Source of the DNA: DATDPM01 sp963841995
GTDB lineage: Bacteria > Pseudomonadota > Alphaproteobacteria > DATDPM01
NCBI GenBank assembly: GCA_963841995.1
Contig: CAWJEX010000019.1
Span: 1-64,000, forward strand
Direction of reading: 5' to 3'
DNA: 64,000 bases
A program made the translations under genes and the position numbers. Positions within the stretch are counted from its first letter, which is position 1. Each line of letters opens with the position of its first letter. Positions 9,815 to 18,687 of this stretch are shown one piece after another. The notes below the pieces were generated by a model. That model did not search any database. It was not told the origin of the DNA and worked only from the letters and a program-made list of their open reading frames with translations.

Positions 9815-11314
9815 ATGTCTCTTTCTATTATTTCCAATTACGCGGCGAATGTCGCACATCGATATCTCGTGCAGACCGATACGGCGGCCACGGAATCGCT
9901 CGCCAAATTGTCGTCGGGCCAGCGCATCGTTTCGGCGAAGGACGACCCGGCTTCGCTAACGATCGGATCAAACTTGTCGGCTCAATTGGCGGCTCTGCAA
10001 CAGGCCAGCACCAACGCGACACAGGCCACGTCAATGTTGCAGGTCGCGGACGGCGCTCTTTCCCAGATCGGCGACATCCTGGTCCAGATGAAAAGTCTGG
10101 CAGCCCAGGCCGGTTCCGGTCAGTTGGACGCCACCAACCGCGGCGAAATCAACACCGAGTATCAGAGCCTGTTGTCGCAAATCGACCAGATCGCCAACGA
10201 CACCACGTTCAACGGCGTGTCACTGCTCTCCGGTAGCAGTATGGGGGCGGTGAACACAGGGTTCAACGTCCAGTCGGGTACTAACAATTACGTCACCGCC
10301 GCAGACGGGTTCGACAGCGTCAGCTTTGCGTCATCGGTGGCTCCGACGACCTCGTCGACGCCCGCGGTGTTCACGTTTTCGTACAATTCCGCAACCAATG
10401 TCCTGAAGGCGACGAATCTGGCTACCAGCACGAGCCAGTCTATCAATATTGGAAACGGCGCAATCGCCGCGGGTACAACCGCAACCTACACCTTTGGCAA
10501 CGCTAGCGTTGGCGCGACGGTCGTCCTAAATTCCAACTTCAACAAGGCCGCCTCTCTGGAGCCCACGGCCTCGGATACCTTTACCTCGAGCTCCGTTGGC
10601 CAAATCACGACCACGACCATCGGGATCACCGCGGAGAACGCCGCCGCGGTCGCGGACCTTCAGACCAACACCGTCACCTTCAACGTCGGCAGCACCGCCG
10701 GCACCCCGGCGCAAGTCCTTTTGACCTTGGGCAATATGACGGGCACCGTCGATCTGAGCTCGGCCGCCGCCAAGACGGCCGTAATGACGAACGGCACCGA
10801 CAGCGTGACCTTGGCCTTCACGGTCGGCACGGCCTTCACCACCAACGACGGGGCGGGCAGCTTCACGGTCGGCGCACTCGGCACCGCGATCTCCGCCACC
10901 CCTGGCCCAGCGGGTACGTCGTTTACGTATCGCATCGGTCCGGGAACGACGAGCTACGACAACGTGACCGTGACGATGGATCAAACAACGGTCGCGGCGC
11001 TCGGTCTTTCCGGCGGCGACGTGTTGAACGTCACCGATGCGAACGTCGCGTCGGTCGCCATCGACAACGCGATCAATACGCTGAATACCTCACGAGCGAA
11101 TATCGGCGCGTCGGAAAATCGGTTGCAGTTCGTCTCTAACAATCTGGCGACGACGATCGAAAACATCGACGCAGCCCGAGGCAGCTTGTTGGATGTCGAC
11201 GTCGCCTCCGAAATGACGAATTTTACCAATTTGCAGGTCCTCGAGCAGACCGGTATCGCCATGCTCGCTCAGGCGAATCAAATGCCGCAGCACCTGCTCC
11301 GGTTGTTCCAATAG
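9815..11314 (+). CDS. Flagellin, complete (copy 2)
   Basis: Filament subunit of 499 residues. The start was placed at the ATG giving MSLSIISNYAANVAHRYL, the usual flagellin N terminus; the open frame extends further upstream but that part has no flagellin character. D0/D1 helices with SSGQRIVSAKDDPASLTIG and a C-terminal LDVDVASEMTNFTNLQVLEQ frame a Thr/Ala/Val-rich central domain of about 250 residues. AAGGAATCGGAG precedes the ATG. Bases 10346-10906 are almost identical to the start of the window, whereas the terminal domain is diverged from copy 1. A fliS-like gene follows 62 bases downstream. Confidence 0.97.
   Translation: MSLSIISNYAANVAHRYLVQTDTAATESLAKLSSGQRIVSAKDDPASLTIGSNLSAQLAALQQASTNATQATSMLQVADGALSQIGDILVQMKSLAAQAGSGQLDATNRGEINTEYQSLLSQIDQIANDTTFNGVSLLSGSSMGAVNTGFNVQSGTNNYVTAADGFDSVSFASSVAPTTSSTPAVFTFSYNSATNVLKATNLATSTSQSINIGNGAIAAGTTATYTFGNASVGATVVLNSNFNKAASLEPTASDTFTSSSVGQITTTTIGITAENAAAVADLQTNTVTFNVGSTAGTPAQVLLTLGNMTGTVDLSSAAAKTAVMTNGTDSVTLAFTVGTAFTTNDGAGSFTVGALGTAISATPGPAGTSFTYRIGPGTTSYDNVTVTMDQTTVAALGLSGGDVLNVTDANVASVAIDNAINTLNTSRANIGASENRLQFVSNNLATTIENIDAARGSLLDVDVASEMTNFTNLQVLEQTGIAMLAQANQMPQHLLRLFQ
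10346..10906 (+). repeat. Duplicated flagellin central segment, copy B
   Basis: Partner of the repeat at bases 1-561: 560 of 561 positions identical. It encodes the middle of the flagellin, normally the most variable part, while the flanking conserved region has drifted. Confidence 0.95.
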
Positions 11315-11376
11315 GGAAGCCCCTGCAGCGGCAGCGGCGCGTCAGGCGCTAAACAGCCCATAAACGGGAGAAGAAG

Positions 11377-11805
11377 ATGTCGGAAGCAAAACAATCTATT
11401 GATGGCGCAACGCCCGTGTCTCATGTCGGATTGCGCCTTGTGATCCTGATGTACGACGGCGCAATCTGTGCGCTTCACAAGGCGATCGCGGCGATCGAAA
11501 AGGGCGATATCGAAACGCGTTGCGCATCTGTCAACATGGCGATGGAAATCTTAACCCATCTCTGTCTGGCGCTTGATTTCGAACAAGGCGGCGTCGTCGC
11601 CACCAGCCTGAACGATCTGTACCGTTCCATGATCGCGCGCCTGTTGCGAGTCAACTTGCTTAATGATCCGAAGCCCGCCCGGGAAGTGCTTCGGATTCTC
11701 GAGCCGCTTTACGATACCTGGCGGAAAGTCGACGAAAAAATTGCGCTGGAAGTGGTGGCCCACGACATCACTGTGGAACCGCAGACTCTGCGCGCTGTTG
11801 GATAA
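11377..11805 (+). CDS. FliS-like flagellin chaperone, second copy
   Basis: 142 residues, related to the fliS at 3.8 kb over its whole helical core: RLVILMYDGAICALHKAIAAIEKGDIETRCASVNMA and LYRSMIARLLRVNLLNDPKPAREVLRILEPL. The N terminus lacks the YQ segment of typical FliS, and the C-terminal tail differs from copy 1. It follows flagellin copy 2 by 62 bases with a GGGAGAAG ribosome-binding site, so each flagellin region has its own chaperone. A dedicated pairing is an inference from this arrangement. Confidence 0.82.
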   Translation: MSEAKQSIDGATPVSHVGLRLVILMYDGAICALHKAIAAIEKGDIETRCASVNMAMEILTHLCLALDFEQGGVVATSLNDLYRSMIARLLRVNLLNDPKPAREVLRILEPLYDTWRKVDEKIALEVVAHDITVEPQTLRAVG

Positions 11806-11833
11806 ATTCTCGGTCTTCTCCCGCCTCTGCATC

Positions 11834-11865
11834 GAGGCCGAGGCATTGCTTCGGCCTCTTTTTTT
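11834..11865 (+). terminator. Rho-independent terminator after flagellin-fliS unit
   Basis: Stem GAGGCCGA / TCGGCCTC with a 9-nt loop followed directly by seven T residues. It closes the flagellin copy 2 / fliS-like transcript. Confidence 0.88.
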
Positions 11866-12055
11866 CACGGTACGCCTCAAATTGTTCGAAATTTCTCGGA
11901 GAATTTCATGACCCGGCAATATCACGCACCGCACCGGCACATTGTGCCGCGCAACTCCGAGCAGAATTTTCCGAAAAGCGCGGGCGTTAACCCTGATGAG
12001 CCCCGTTGTCTCAATAAATGACATATAAATCAATCTGTTATATGCCGGTGCAAGG

Positions 12056-12072
12056 TTGGCCCGCTGTTTGCT
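12056..12072 (+). promoter_or_regulatory. Sigma-54 promoter candidate for fliK-flgD-flgE
   Basis: TTGGCCCGCTGTTTGCT has GG and GC at the correct -24/-12 spacing and shares its TTGGCCCG half with the flagellin promoter at 9631. It lies 50 bases before the fliK ATG. The remaining bases between the upstream terminator and this site show nothing recognisable. Confidence 0.82.
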
Positions 12073-12089
12073 CTGAACTAGGAGAGTCT

Positions 12090-12110
12090 ATGCGCAAGGT
12101 TTTTCAATGA
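12090..12110 (+). CDS. Possible six-codon leader peptide overlapping the fliK start
   Basis: An ATG with a well-placed GGAGAG ribosome-binding site opens the frame MRKVFQ and stops at a TGA that overlaps the fliK ATG in the sequence ATGA. The fliK start has its own weak AAGG inside this mini-frame. The arrangement would couple fliK translation to the leader. No protein evidence is possible at this size. Confidence 0.35.
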   Translation: MRKVFQ

Positions 12111-13804
12111 GTATTTCTTTCATCCCTAATTTTATCCCAACCGATTCCGCACCTGCGTCGCAGGCAGCAGGGAATTCCGGCAACAATACCGGCAGCAATA
12201 TGAGTAACGGCGATTTGTTCAGCACATTGCTAAGCAGCCAATTCATCCCGTCGCCAACAGCGCCCATGCCGCTTGCGAATATGCCAATTCCGCCGGCGCC
12301 GCAGACCGATACCTTTCGCAACAACACCGACGACAATAACAGCAGCAACAACATGGCGAGCCTCTCGTCCAGCAGCGACAACATGACGAGCGACAGCGCG
12401 ACGGGCGACAGCGCGTCAAGTCAAACGGCATCCAGCAGCAATTCGACGAATGACGGTTCGCAGAGCGATCAGAATCCAACTGCGCCCAAGACCGATACCA
12501 ACAACGGTAATCAGCAAGCTGAAGCCGGTGCCGGTGGTTCAAATAACCAATCGAACCAAACGCACGGGGCATCGGCGAAGGCAAAGACCGACGACAAAAA
12601 CTCCGGCAAAGCCGGCGACGGCAAAGGCGACGACGATTCTTCGACCCAAACTGCCGGCCAAAACAATGCCCAGCCCGCTTTGCTTGCGCTTGCCGCCGTT
12701 GTCACGCCACCCGCCGAATCCATCCAGGTCCAGAAGGTTGCCACCGGCGGCGATTCGGCGGCCGGATCCGAAACCGTTGGAAAGACCGCTACGGCGTCCA
12801 CGTCCGCTGGATCAACGCCGCCGGCGTCCTCCGGTTCAAACGCGCAGACCCCATCGTTGGTGGCCCCCGCGCCCAATGCAGGCGCCGGATCGAATCAGAA
12901 CGGCAATCAAAACTCATCGCAGAACAACGACGGCAAACCGGGCCAAGGCCTCGGAAAGCTCCCGGCGCGTATCTCGATCACCGACGATAGCAATACCTTG
13001 GTGTCGCGGCCGCCGGCCACACGCGCCGCCGTCAGCGCGGACGGCATGACCAATTCGAATTCCCAAACCGACAATGCCGGCCAAACCGCGTCGCAAAGCG
13101 GCCAACCGGCGCTCGCCAGCAACAGTGCTCCGGCCGACGGCAAAGCCTCGGCCACTCCCGTCGCGACGATGACCGTCGATTTGTCCGCTGGCAAGACGGG
13201 CGCTCCGGTGCCGATGTCGAGCACCGATTCGGGTCCGCAGGTTCAAACTCAGCCGCAAGGAGCGGCCAATACCGCCCTTACCGCTGTGACCGGCGTGCAG
13301 CAAATGAATGCGCCAACGGGGGCTTCCGCGACAGACCAGCCGGGCGCCGTCCAAACGAGAGCAAATGAGCTGACGAATATCGCGAATCTGGACCAGGTGG
13401 CGGTGCATATCACCAAGGCCGTAGGCGATGGCTTGGACAAGATCAGCATTCAGTTGAAACCCGAATCCTTGGGGCGCATCGACGTTCAGCTTCAAGTCGC
13501 CCATGACGGACGCGTATCCGCGGTGATCGCCGCCGACCGCCAAGACACGTTGAGCTTGTTGCAGCGCGACGCGCGCTCGCTCCAACAGGCCCTGAGCAAC
13601 GCCGGCCTGCGCACCGACACGGGGAGCTTGAGCTTCAATCTGAGCGGCCAAGGCCAGTTCGGAACGCCGCAATCGTTCTCTAATTCCAGCCCCGCAGCCG
13701 TCTCTATTTCCGACGCCGCATTAGCCGAGACCGCTCCGGTGAATGCGTCAACAATGACGTACAACTCAACGGCCGCCAATGGCGGCATCGATATTCGCGT
13801 TTAG
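12107..13804 (+). CDS. fliK: Flagellar hook-length control protein FliK
   Basis: Secreted molecular ruler that switches export specificity from hook to filament. 565 residues. The first 420 are low-complexity and rich in Asn, Ser, Thr, Gln and Ala, typical of the poorly conserved ruler part. The C-terminal domain is clear: VAVHITKAVGDGLDKISIQL, then KPESLGRIDVQLQVAHDGRV and LLQRDARSLQQALSNAGL. It begins the operon fliK-flgD-flgE behind a sigma-54 promoter, and its stop codon precedes flgD by 13 bases. A second FliK-like gene lies at 27.0 kb. Confidence 0.93.
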   Translation: MSISFIPNFIPTDSAPASQAAGNSGNNTGSNMSNGDLFSTLLSSQFIPSPTAPMPLANMPIPPAPQTDTFRNNTDDNNSSNNMASLSSSSDNMTSDSATGDSASSQTASSSNSTNDGSQSDQNPTAPKTDTNNGNQQAEAGAGGSNNQSNQTHGASAKAKTDDKNSGKAGDGKGDDDSSTQTAGQNNAQPALLALAAVVTPPAESIQVQKVATGGDSAAGSETVGKTATASTSAGSTPPASSGSNAQTPSLVAPAPNAGAGSNQNGNQNSSQNNDGKPGQGLGKLPARISITDDSNTLVSRPPATRAAVSADGMTNSNSQTDNAGQTASQSGQPALASNSAPADGKASATPVATMTVDLSAGKTGAPVPMSSTDSGPQVQTQPQGAANTALTAVTGVQQMNAPTGASATDQPGAVQTRANELTNIANLDQVAVHITKAVGDGLDKISIQLKPESLGRIDVQLQVAHDGRVSAVIAADRQDTLSLLQRDARSLQQALSNAGLRTDTGSLSFNLSGQGQFGTPQSFSNSSPAAVSISDAALAETAPVNASTMTYNSTAANGGIDIRV

Positions 13805-13817
13805 GAGGCACAAAGCC

Positions 13818-14534
13818 ATGACCACCGTCAATAGCATCACCGGAACTCAATCCTCTTCCACCAGCCCGACCGCAGCGATCTCCTCGGATCCGACGGTTGC
13901 GACCGCGCAGAATACGGCGAATTTCGACAGCTTTCTGCAGCTCCTGACCACACAATTGAGCAATCAGGATCCTCTGGATCCGGTCAGCGCCACGGATTTT
14001 ACCTCTCAGCTCGCGCAGTTCAGCGAAGTCGAGCAAACGATTCAGACGAATTCGAATTTGCAGACCCTGATTTCGGCGACCACTAACAGTCAGTCGCCTT
14101 CGATGGTGTCGTTTCTCGGCACCATGGTCGAGGCCCAGGGCAATACCGCGACGCTGCAAAACGGCAGCGCGGAATGGGATTACACCCTCCCCTCCGCCGC
14201 GTCGGCGACCGCGATCACGATCACCAACTCCCAAGGTCAGGTGGTCGACACCATGGCGGGGCAGACGGCCGCCGGAGCTCAGCAACTTGTTTGGAATGGC
14301 ACGGCCAGCGACGGTTCGCAGCTCCCCGACGGCCAGTACACGATTCAGATCACGGCGATCGACGCCAACACCAATTCGATTCCGGTCACCGTCGATTCGG
14401 TTTCGCAAGTCACCGGCATTTCGTTCAGCAACGGACAAGCAACGCTCGAAACGGCAAACGGCGCGGTTCCGCTCGCCAACGTCATTTCAGTGCGCGAGCC
14501 GCCGAATTCGACTCAAACGGCAAGCTCGCAGTAA
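13818..14534 (+). CDS. flgD: Flagellar hook assembly scaffold FlgD
   Basis: Hook cap that guides hook-protein polymerisation, then is discarded. 238 residues starting MTTVNSITG behind a perfect AGGAGG nine bases upstream. The N-terminal FlgD motif FLQLLTTQLSNQDPLDPV and the segment FTSQLAQFSEVEQTIQTNSNL are diagnostic; a FlgD Ig/tudor-like half follows (QLVWNGTASDGSQLPDGQY). It sits between fliK and flgE, the usual order. The open frame extends 13 codons further upstream into fliK, but the AGGAGG supports this start. Confidence 0.95.
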   Translation: MTTVNSITGTQSSSTSPTAAISSDPTVATAQNTANFDSFLQLLTTQLSNQDPLDPVSATDFTSQLAQFSEVEQTIQTNSNLQTLISATTNSQSPSMVSFLGTMVEAQGNTATLQNGSAEWDYTLPSAASATAITITNSQGQVVDTMAGQTAAGAQQLVWNGTASDGSQLPDGQYTIQITAIDANTNSIPVTVDSVSQVTGISFSNGQATLETANGAVPLANVISVREPPNSTQTASSQ

Positions 14535-14619
14535 GCGGAATAGTAAATTCCGATCGGCGTCGCCACGACATGTCCGACGGACAATCGAATTAAGAACGAT
14601 CAGATTTAGGAGACGTAAG

Positions 14620-16194
14620 ATGAGCCTCTTCGGCGCTATGTTCTCGGCAGTGACCGGTCTGCAAGGTCAGAGCCAGACCCTGTCCGTCATTTCCGACAAC
14701 ATTTCGAATTTGAACACGATCGGCTACAAGGCGACGGTCAACGAGTTCTCGACCTTGGTGACAGCCCCGGCGACCTCCACCAACTACTCGTCCGGCGGCG
14801 TGTTGTCGCATCCCGTCCAGCTGATCGATCAGCAAGGCCTCTTGCAGGCATCGAGCTCACCCACCGATATCGCCCTCCAGGGACAGGGTTTCTTCATCGT
14901 CAACACGAATGCGGCCGCCGGCACTTCGGGCATCGATCTGTTCACCCGCGCGGGGTCCTTTACGACCGACCTCAATGGCAATCTGGTGAACACGAGCGGA
15001 CTCTATCTCCAGGGCTGGCCGACCGACGCGAACGGCAAAGTCTTGCCCGGCATCGATACGAGCACGACCCAAGATCTTCAAACCGTGAACGTCAACGTGA
15101 TTAAGGGCAGCGCCCAGGCCACCGCCAACATCTCCATCGGCGCCAATCTGCCTGCGGAAGTTTCTGCCGGCCAGACCGAGAACACCAATGTGGTGATCTA
15201 CGATTCGCTCGGCGTTTCGCACAATCTTCCCATCACCTGGACCAATGCCGGCTCCAATCAATGGAACATGAACATCGCGCCGCCGGCGGGAAGCGCCACC
15301 GTGACGTTAAATGACGCTTCGGGAAATCCTTATGCCGCGGGCGCTCGTCTCGATTTTACGGGACAGCCGACAGCTGGCGACACCGTCGTGGTCGGCGGCA
15401 CCACATACACCTTCGGTGCGGGGTTGGGTCAGGTCGCCATCGGCGCCGATACCGCAGCGACGGTCGCCAATTTGGTGGCCACGATCGGAGATGCCCGCGT
15501 GACGCAGGGCACCGGCACGGACAACACCAGCCTCTTCATCCAACAATCGGCGGCGGGCGCTTCGCTGGCGGTCGACGCCACCGGCACTTCGGTCGTTTCC
15601 CAGCAAACCGCGTTTACGGTTCCGGCGCTGACCGCGGCAACGCCCGCCATCACCTTTGCCGGCGACGGCACGCCGGCGAGCTTTAACGTCTCGAGCGCCG
15701 ACTTCACGTGGACGACCGGCGCCCAGCCTTCGACCGGGGTCGCACTCAATCTCGGCACCGTGGGTGACGGCAATGGGCTTACCCAATTCTCCGACACCTT
15801 CGCAACGAATGTCATCCAACAAGACGGTGTGCCGTTCGGCAATTACAGCGGCGTATCGATCGGTAACAACGGTGTCGTGAGCGCGCTGTTCGACAATGGG
15901 GTGACCCGACCGATTTACCAATTACCGGTCGCGACGTTCGCCGACGCGAACGCGCTGGGCGCTCAAACCGGCAACGCGTACCAGGCCACGACCGCATCGG
16001 GCAATGCGCTCATCAACCTGCCCGGTGTCGGTCCGGCGGCTACGATCAAGTCCGGCGCCCTGGAGGCCTCGACCGTAGATTCGGCAACCGAATTCACCAA
16101 CATGATTGTCGCGCAGAATGCCTACTCGGCTTCCTCGAAAGTGATCACCACAACGGATCAGATGTTGAGCGACCTGACGAACATCATCCGTTAG
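14620..16194 (+). CDS. flgE: Flagellar hook protein FlgE
   Basis: Building block of the hook. 524 residues from an ATG behind TTAGGAGACG. The N terminus (SLFGAMFSAVTGLQGQSQTL, then ISDNISNLNTIGYKAT) is the rod/hook-family D0 motif. The C terminus ends with EFTNMIVAQNAYSASSKVIT, also conserved in the family. A FlaE-like central domain holds an extra Gly/Thr/Ala-rich stretch. Last gene of fliK-flgD-flgE; a strong terminator follows 27 bases after its stop codon. Confidence 0.95.
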   Translation: MSLFGAMFSAVTGLQGQSQTLSVISDNISNLNTIGYKATVNEFSTLVTAPATSTNYSSGGVLSHPVQLIDQQGLLQASSSPTDIALQGQGFFIVNTNAAAGTSGIDLFTRAGSFTTDLNGNLVNTSGLYLQGWPTDANGKVLPGIDTSTTQDLQTVNVNVIKGSAQATANISIGANLPAEVSAGQTENTNVVIYDSLGVSHNLPITWTNAGSNQWNMNIAPPAGSATVTLNDASGNPYAAGARLDFTGQPTAGDTVVVGGTTYTFGAGLGQVAIGADTAATVANLVATIGDARVTQGTGTDNTSLFIQQSAAGASLAVDATGTSVVSQQTAFTVPALTAATPAITFAGDGTPASFNVSSADFTWTTGAQPSTGVALNLGTVGDGNGLTQFSDTFATNVIQQDGVPFGNYSGVSIGNNGVVSALFDNGVTRPIYQLPVATFADANALGAQTGNAYQATTASGNALINLPGVGPAATIKSGALEASTVDSATEFTNMIVAQNAYSASSKVITTTDQMLSDLTNIIR

Positions 16195-16220
16195 GCCGAC
16201 CCATAAAGGCGAATTTATAG

Positions 16221-16256
16221 AGCCCGGCCGGACCATCGGCCGGGCTTTCGCTTCTT
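16221..16256 (+). terminator. Rho-independent terminator after flgE
   Basis: Perfect 10-bp stem AGCCCGGCCG / CGGCCGGGCT around the 6-nt loop GACCAT, followed by TTTCGCTTCTT. Confidence 0.88.
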
Positions 16257-16310
16257 AACGCTTTGCTAGGTTTTCCAAAACATTAACCCTGTTCTTTAGC
16301 GGTTTGTTAA
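16254..16310 (+). promoter_or_regulatory. Cluster of CtrA-type TTAA(C) half-sites upstream of sciP
   Basis: Half-sites TTAAC near 16255, TTAACCC at 16283 and TTAA at 16307 lie within 60 bases in otherwise GC-rich DNA. None pair at the exact N7 spacing of the canonical TTAA-N7-TTAA CtrA box. In Caulobacter sciP is a CtrA target, so regulation by CtrA is plausible here. Confidence 0.4.
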
Positions 16311-16419
16311 GTGGGCCAAATTACAGTGCACAACATAACAATCAGCAGCAGAAACGGATTGACGGCGGCGCACGTCGCGCAGCCGATCCAGGCGCGAGCT
16401 GACCGGTGGAGAGCTTCGG

Positions 16420-16728
16420 ATGAGTACAGAGGCTGTTCGGCGTTCTGATCATGACGGGCACGATGCGGGACCGCCCGATGCCGCGCCCACGCGCGTGGAG
16501 GATTTGCCCTCGCCTGAAACCAAGCGCTGGGTCATCCGCCGCAAGGCCGAGGTCGTGGCCGCGGTTCGCTCCGGCCTCATCACGCTGGAAGACGCCTGCG
16601 CGCGCTACAAGCTCTCGATCGAGGAATTCCTGTCCTGGCAGCGCATGATCGACAACCACGGCCTGCGCGGCCTCCGTGTCACGCGCCTTCAGGATTATCG
16701 TAGTCACGGCCCTGCGGAACAGGCGTAA
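16420..16728 (+). CDS. sciP: SciP-family CtrA-inhibitory protein (DUF1153)
   Basis: 102 residues. After a variable N terminus, the DUF1153/SciP core is nearly unbroken: LPSPETKRWVIRRKAEVVAAV, then GLITLEDACARYKLSIEEFLSW and HGLRGLRVTRLQDYR. In Caulobacter SciP is a helix-turn-helix protein that binds CtrA-regulated promoters and blocks CtrA-dependent transcription, including that of flagellar genes. The gene lies between the hook operon and the fliF operon, and ctrA itself is about 28 kb away. Function is inferred from the family and context. Confidence 0.9.
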   Translation: MSTEAVRRSDHDGHDAGPPDAAPTRVEDLPSPETKRWVIRRKAEVVAAVRSGLITLEDACARYKLSIEEFLSWQRMIDNHGLRGLRVTRLQDYRSHGPAEQA

Positions 16729-16759
16729 TTCCTGCGGCCGTCAGCCGGCTCCCGTTCCT

Positions 16760-16883
16760 TTAATAATAATTAAACCATAATCTCGCTGCCTGGCGACAGG
16801 GCGATGATCCTCCGTTTCTTTCCCCGCCCGGAAAATTTTTCCTCTACCCCGGCAAAACTTGCCGCTTATTAACCCGTTGTCAA
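16760..16883 (+). promoter_or_regulatory. CtrA-like boxes upstream of fliF
   Basis: Two candidates lie between sciP and fliF. TTAA-CCCGTTG-TCAA at 16869-16883 has the right 7-base spacer with one mismatch. TTAA-TAATAA-TTAA at 16760-16773 has perfect halves but a 6-base spacer. Early class II flagellar operons such as fliF are direct CtrA targets in Caulobacter. Confidence 0.4.
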
Positions 16884-16975
16884 CCACCGGACCGTAGCGT
16901 GGGCCCTGTCGGGAACGCGGCGCCTTAGAACCGGCTGCCCGGCATCTCCGCGGCGCAAACACAGGATCCGGAAAA

Positions 16976-18653
16976 TTGAACGCATTTAGTGAAACTTTTC
17001 GCCGTCTCGGGCCGTCAAGGCTCTTGACCCTGGCAGGCGTTACCATCGGCTTCGTCGCCTTTTTCGCCTTTCTTGTGTCCCGCCTGTCGGGCCCGGAAAT
17101 GTCGCTTCTTTACAGCGACCTCGATACCTCGGACAGCGGCAAGATCATCGCCAAGCTCGATGCGCAGGCGATCCCCTATGAATTGCGCGGCAACGGCACG
17201 CAAATCTACGTGCCGAGCGACCGCGTCTTGCGCCTGCGCATGGGCCTGGCGGAAGAAGGCATGCCCAGTGGCGGCTCGGTCGGCTATGAGCTGTTCGACA
17301 AGGCAGATGCTCTCGGAACGACCAATTTCGTCCAGAACGTGAATTTGGAACGCGCTCTCGAAGGCGAACTCGCGCGTACCATCCGTTCGCTCGACACCGT
17401 CGAATTCCGCGCGGGTCCATTTGGTCCTGCCGCGCCGTCAGCTATTCAGCCGCGAACAGGAAGAGCCCAGCGCCTCGGTCGTCTTGAAGCTCCGCGGCGC
17501 CGGCCGGTTTTCGCCGCAGCAGGTGGCGGCCGTCGAAAATCTCGTTGCCTCCGCAGTACCCGGCCTAAAGCCGAACCGGATTTCCATCGTCGACGACAAA
17601 GGCAACCTCCTGGCGCGGCCAAACGATAGTCCGGACGGTTCGACGTCCGGCACGGGCGCCGAGGAAATGCGGTTGTCTTATGAAGACCATTTAGCGCAGT
17701 CGATCGAAACTTTGCTCGAGCGGTCGGTCGGACCGGGAAAGATCCGCGCCGAAGTCACCGCGGACATGGATTTCGACCGCATCAGCACCAACGCCGAAAT
17801 TTTCGATCCCGACGGACAGGTCGTGCGCTCGACCCAGACCGTCGAAGAACAAGCCAACAGCAGCGACAACAGCGGCCAGCAATCGGTGAGCGTCGCCCAG
17901 AATTTGCCTCAGACCCAGCAAACCGCTCCCGGCGCCGCAGGCCAGAACCAGCAAAGCGCAGCGACGGGTCCGACCAGTTCCAACAAATCGAACCGGACCG
18001 AAGAAACCGTCAACTATGAAATTTCCAAGACCGTCAAAAATCAGGTCCGAGAATCCGGCATCATTAAACGCGTGTCCGTCGCGGTCCTGGTGGACGGAAC
18101 TTACGCGACAGCGCCCGACGGCACGAAGAAGTACACGCCGCGGGGCGATGCCGAGATGCAGCAGCTGGAAAAACTCGTGCGCTCGGCGATCGGTTACGAC
18201 CAGCAGCGAGGCGATGTCGTTCAGCTCGTCAACATGCCGTTTGCAAGCGTCGATGAAGGCCTGGCCAATGAAGGCCCGGCACCGCTCTTCGGCTTCACCA
18301 AGGACGATTATCTGAGGATTGCGGAAATCGTAGTTTTGGGCGTCGTCGCCCTCCTCGTTCTGTTGCTGGTGGTGCGGCCGCTGGTCGCAAGACTGATCGA
18401 GGCGATACCCAAGGCGATGCCCATGAGCCCCGAAATGCTCGCCGATCACTCGGGCGGTCCCGCGCCGAAGCTTCCCGGACCCGACGAGGGCGCGGCCAAA
18501 GCCGCCCAGTCCGAGCTCGACCAAATGATCGATATCGAGCAAGTCGAGGGCCGAGTGAAGGCGTCGTCCCTGAAGAAGATCGGCGAAATCATCGAAAAGC
18601 ATCCGGAAGAGACGGTTTCGATCATCCGTACCTGGATGTTCCAAGAAGCCTAA
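16976..18653 (+). CDS. fliF: Flagellar MS-ring protein FliF (apparent frameshift)
   Basis: Forms the MS ring in the inner membrane, the platform for the rotor and export gate. The repaired length is about 558 residues. There is an N-terminal membrane helix (LLTLAGVTIGFVAFFAFLV), YscJ-type ring domains, a second membrane helix near the C terminus (EIVVLGVVALLVLLLVV) and a FliG-binding tail ending EKHPEETVSIIRTWM. The frame changes at GAATTC (17402-17407): removing one T gives GAATC and the expected VESARVHLVLPRRQLF. The restored site is a GANTC motif. A TTG start behind AGGATCCGG is used. First gene of the operon running to 29.2 kb. Confidence 0.92.
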
Positions 18654-18687
18654 GAACCCCAGAAACTGACGTCGAAGCGAAGCAACG

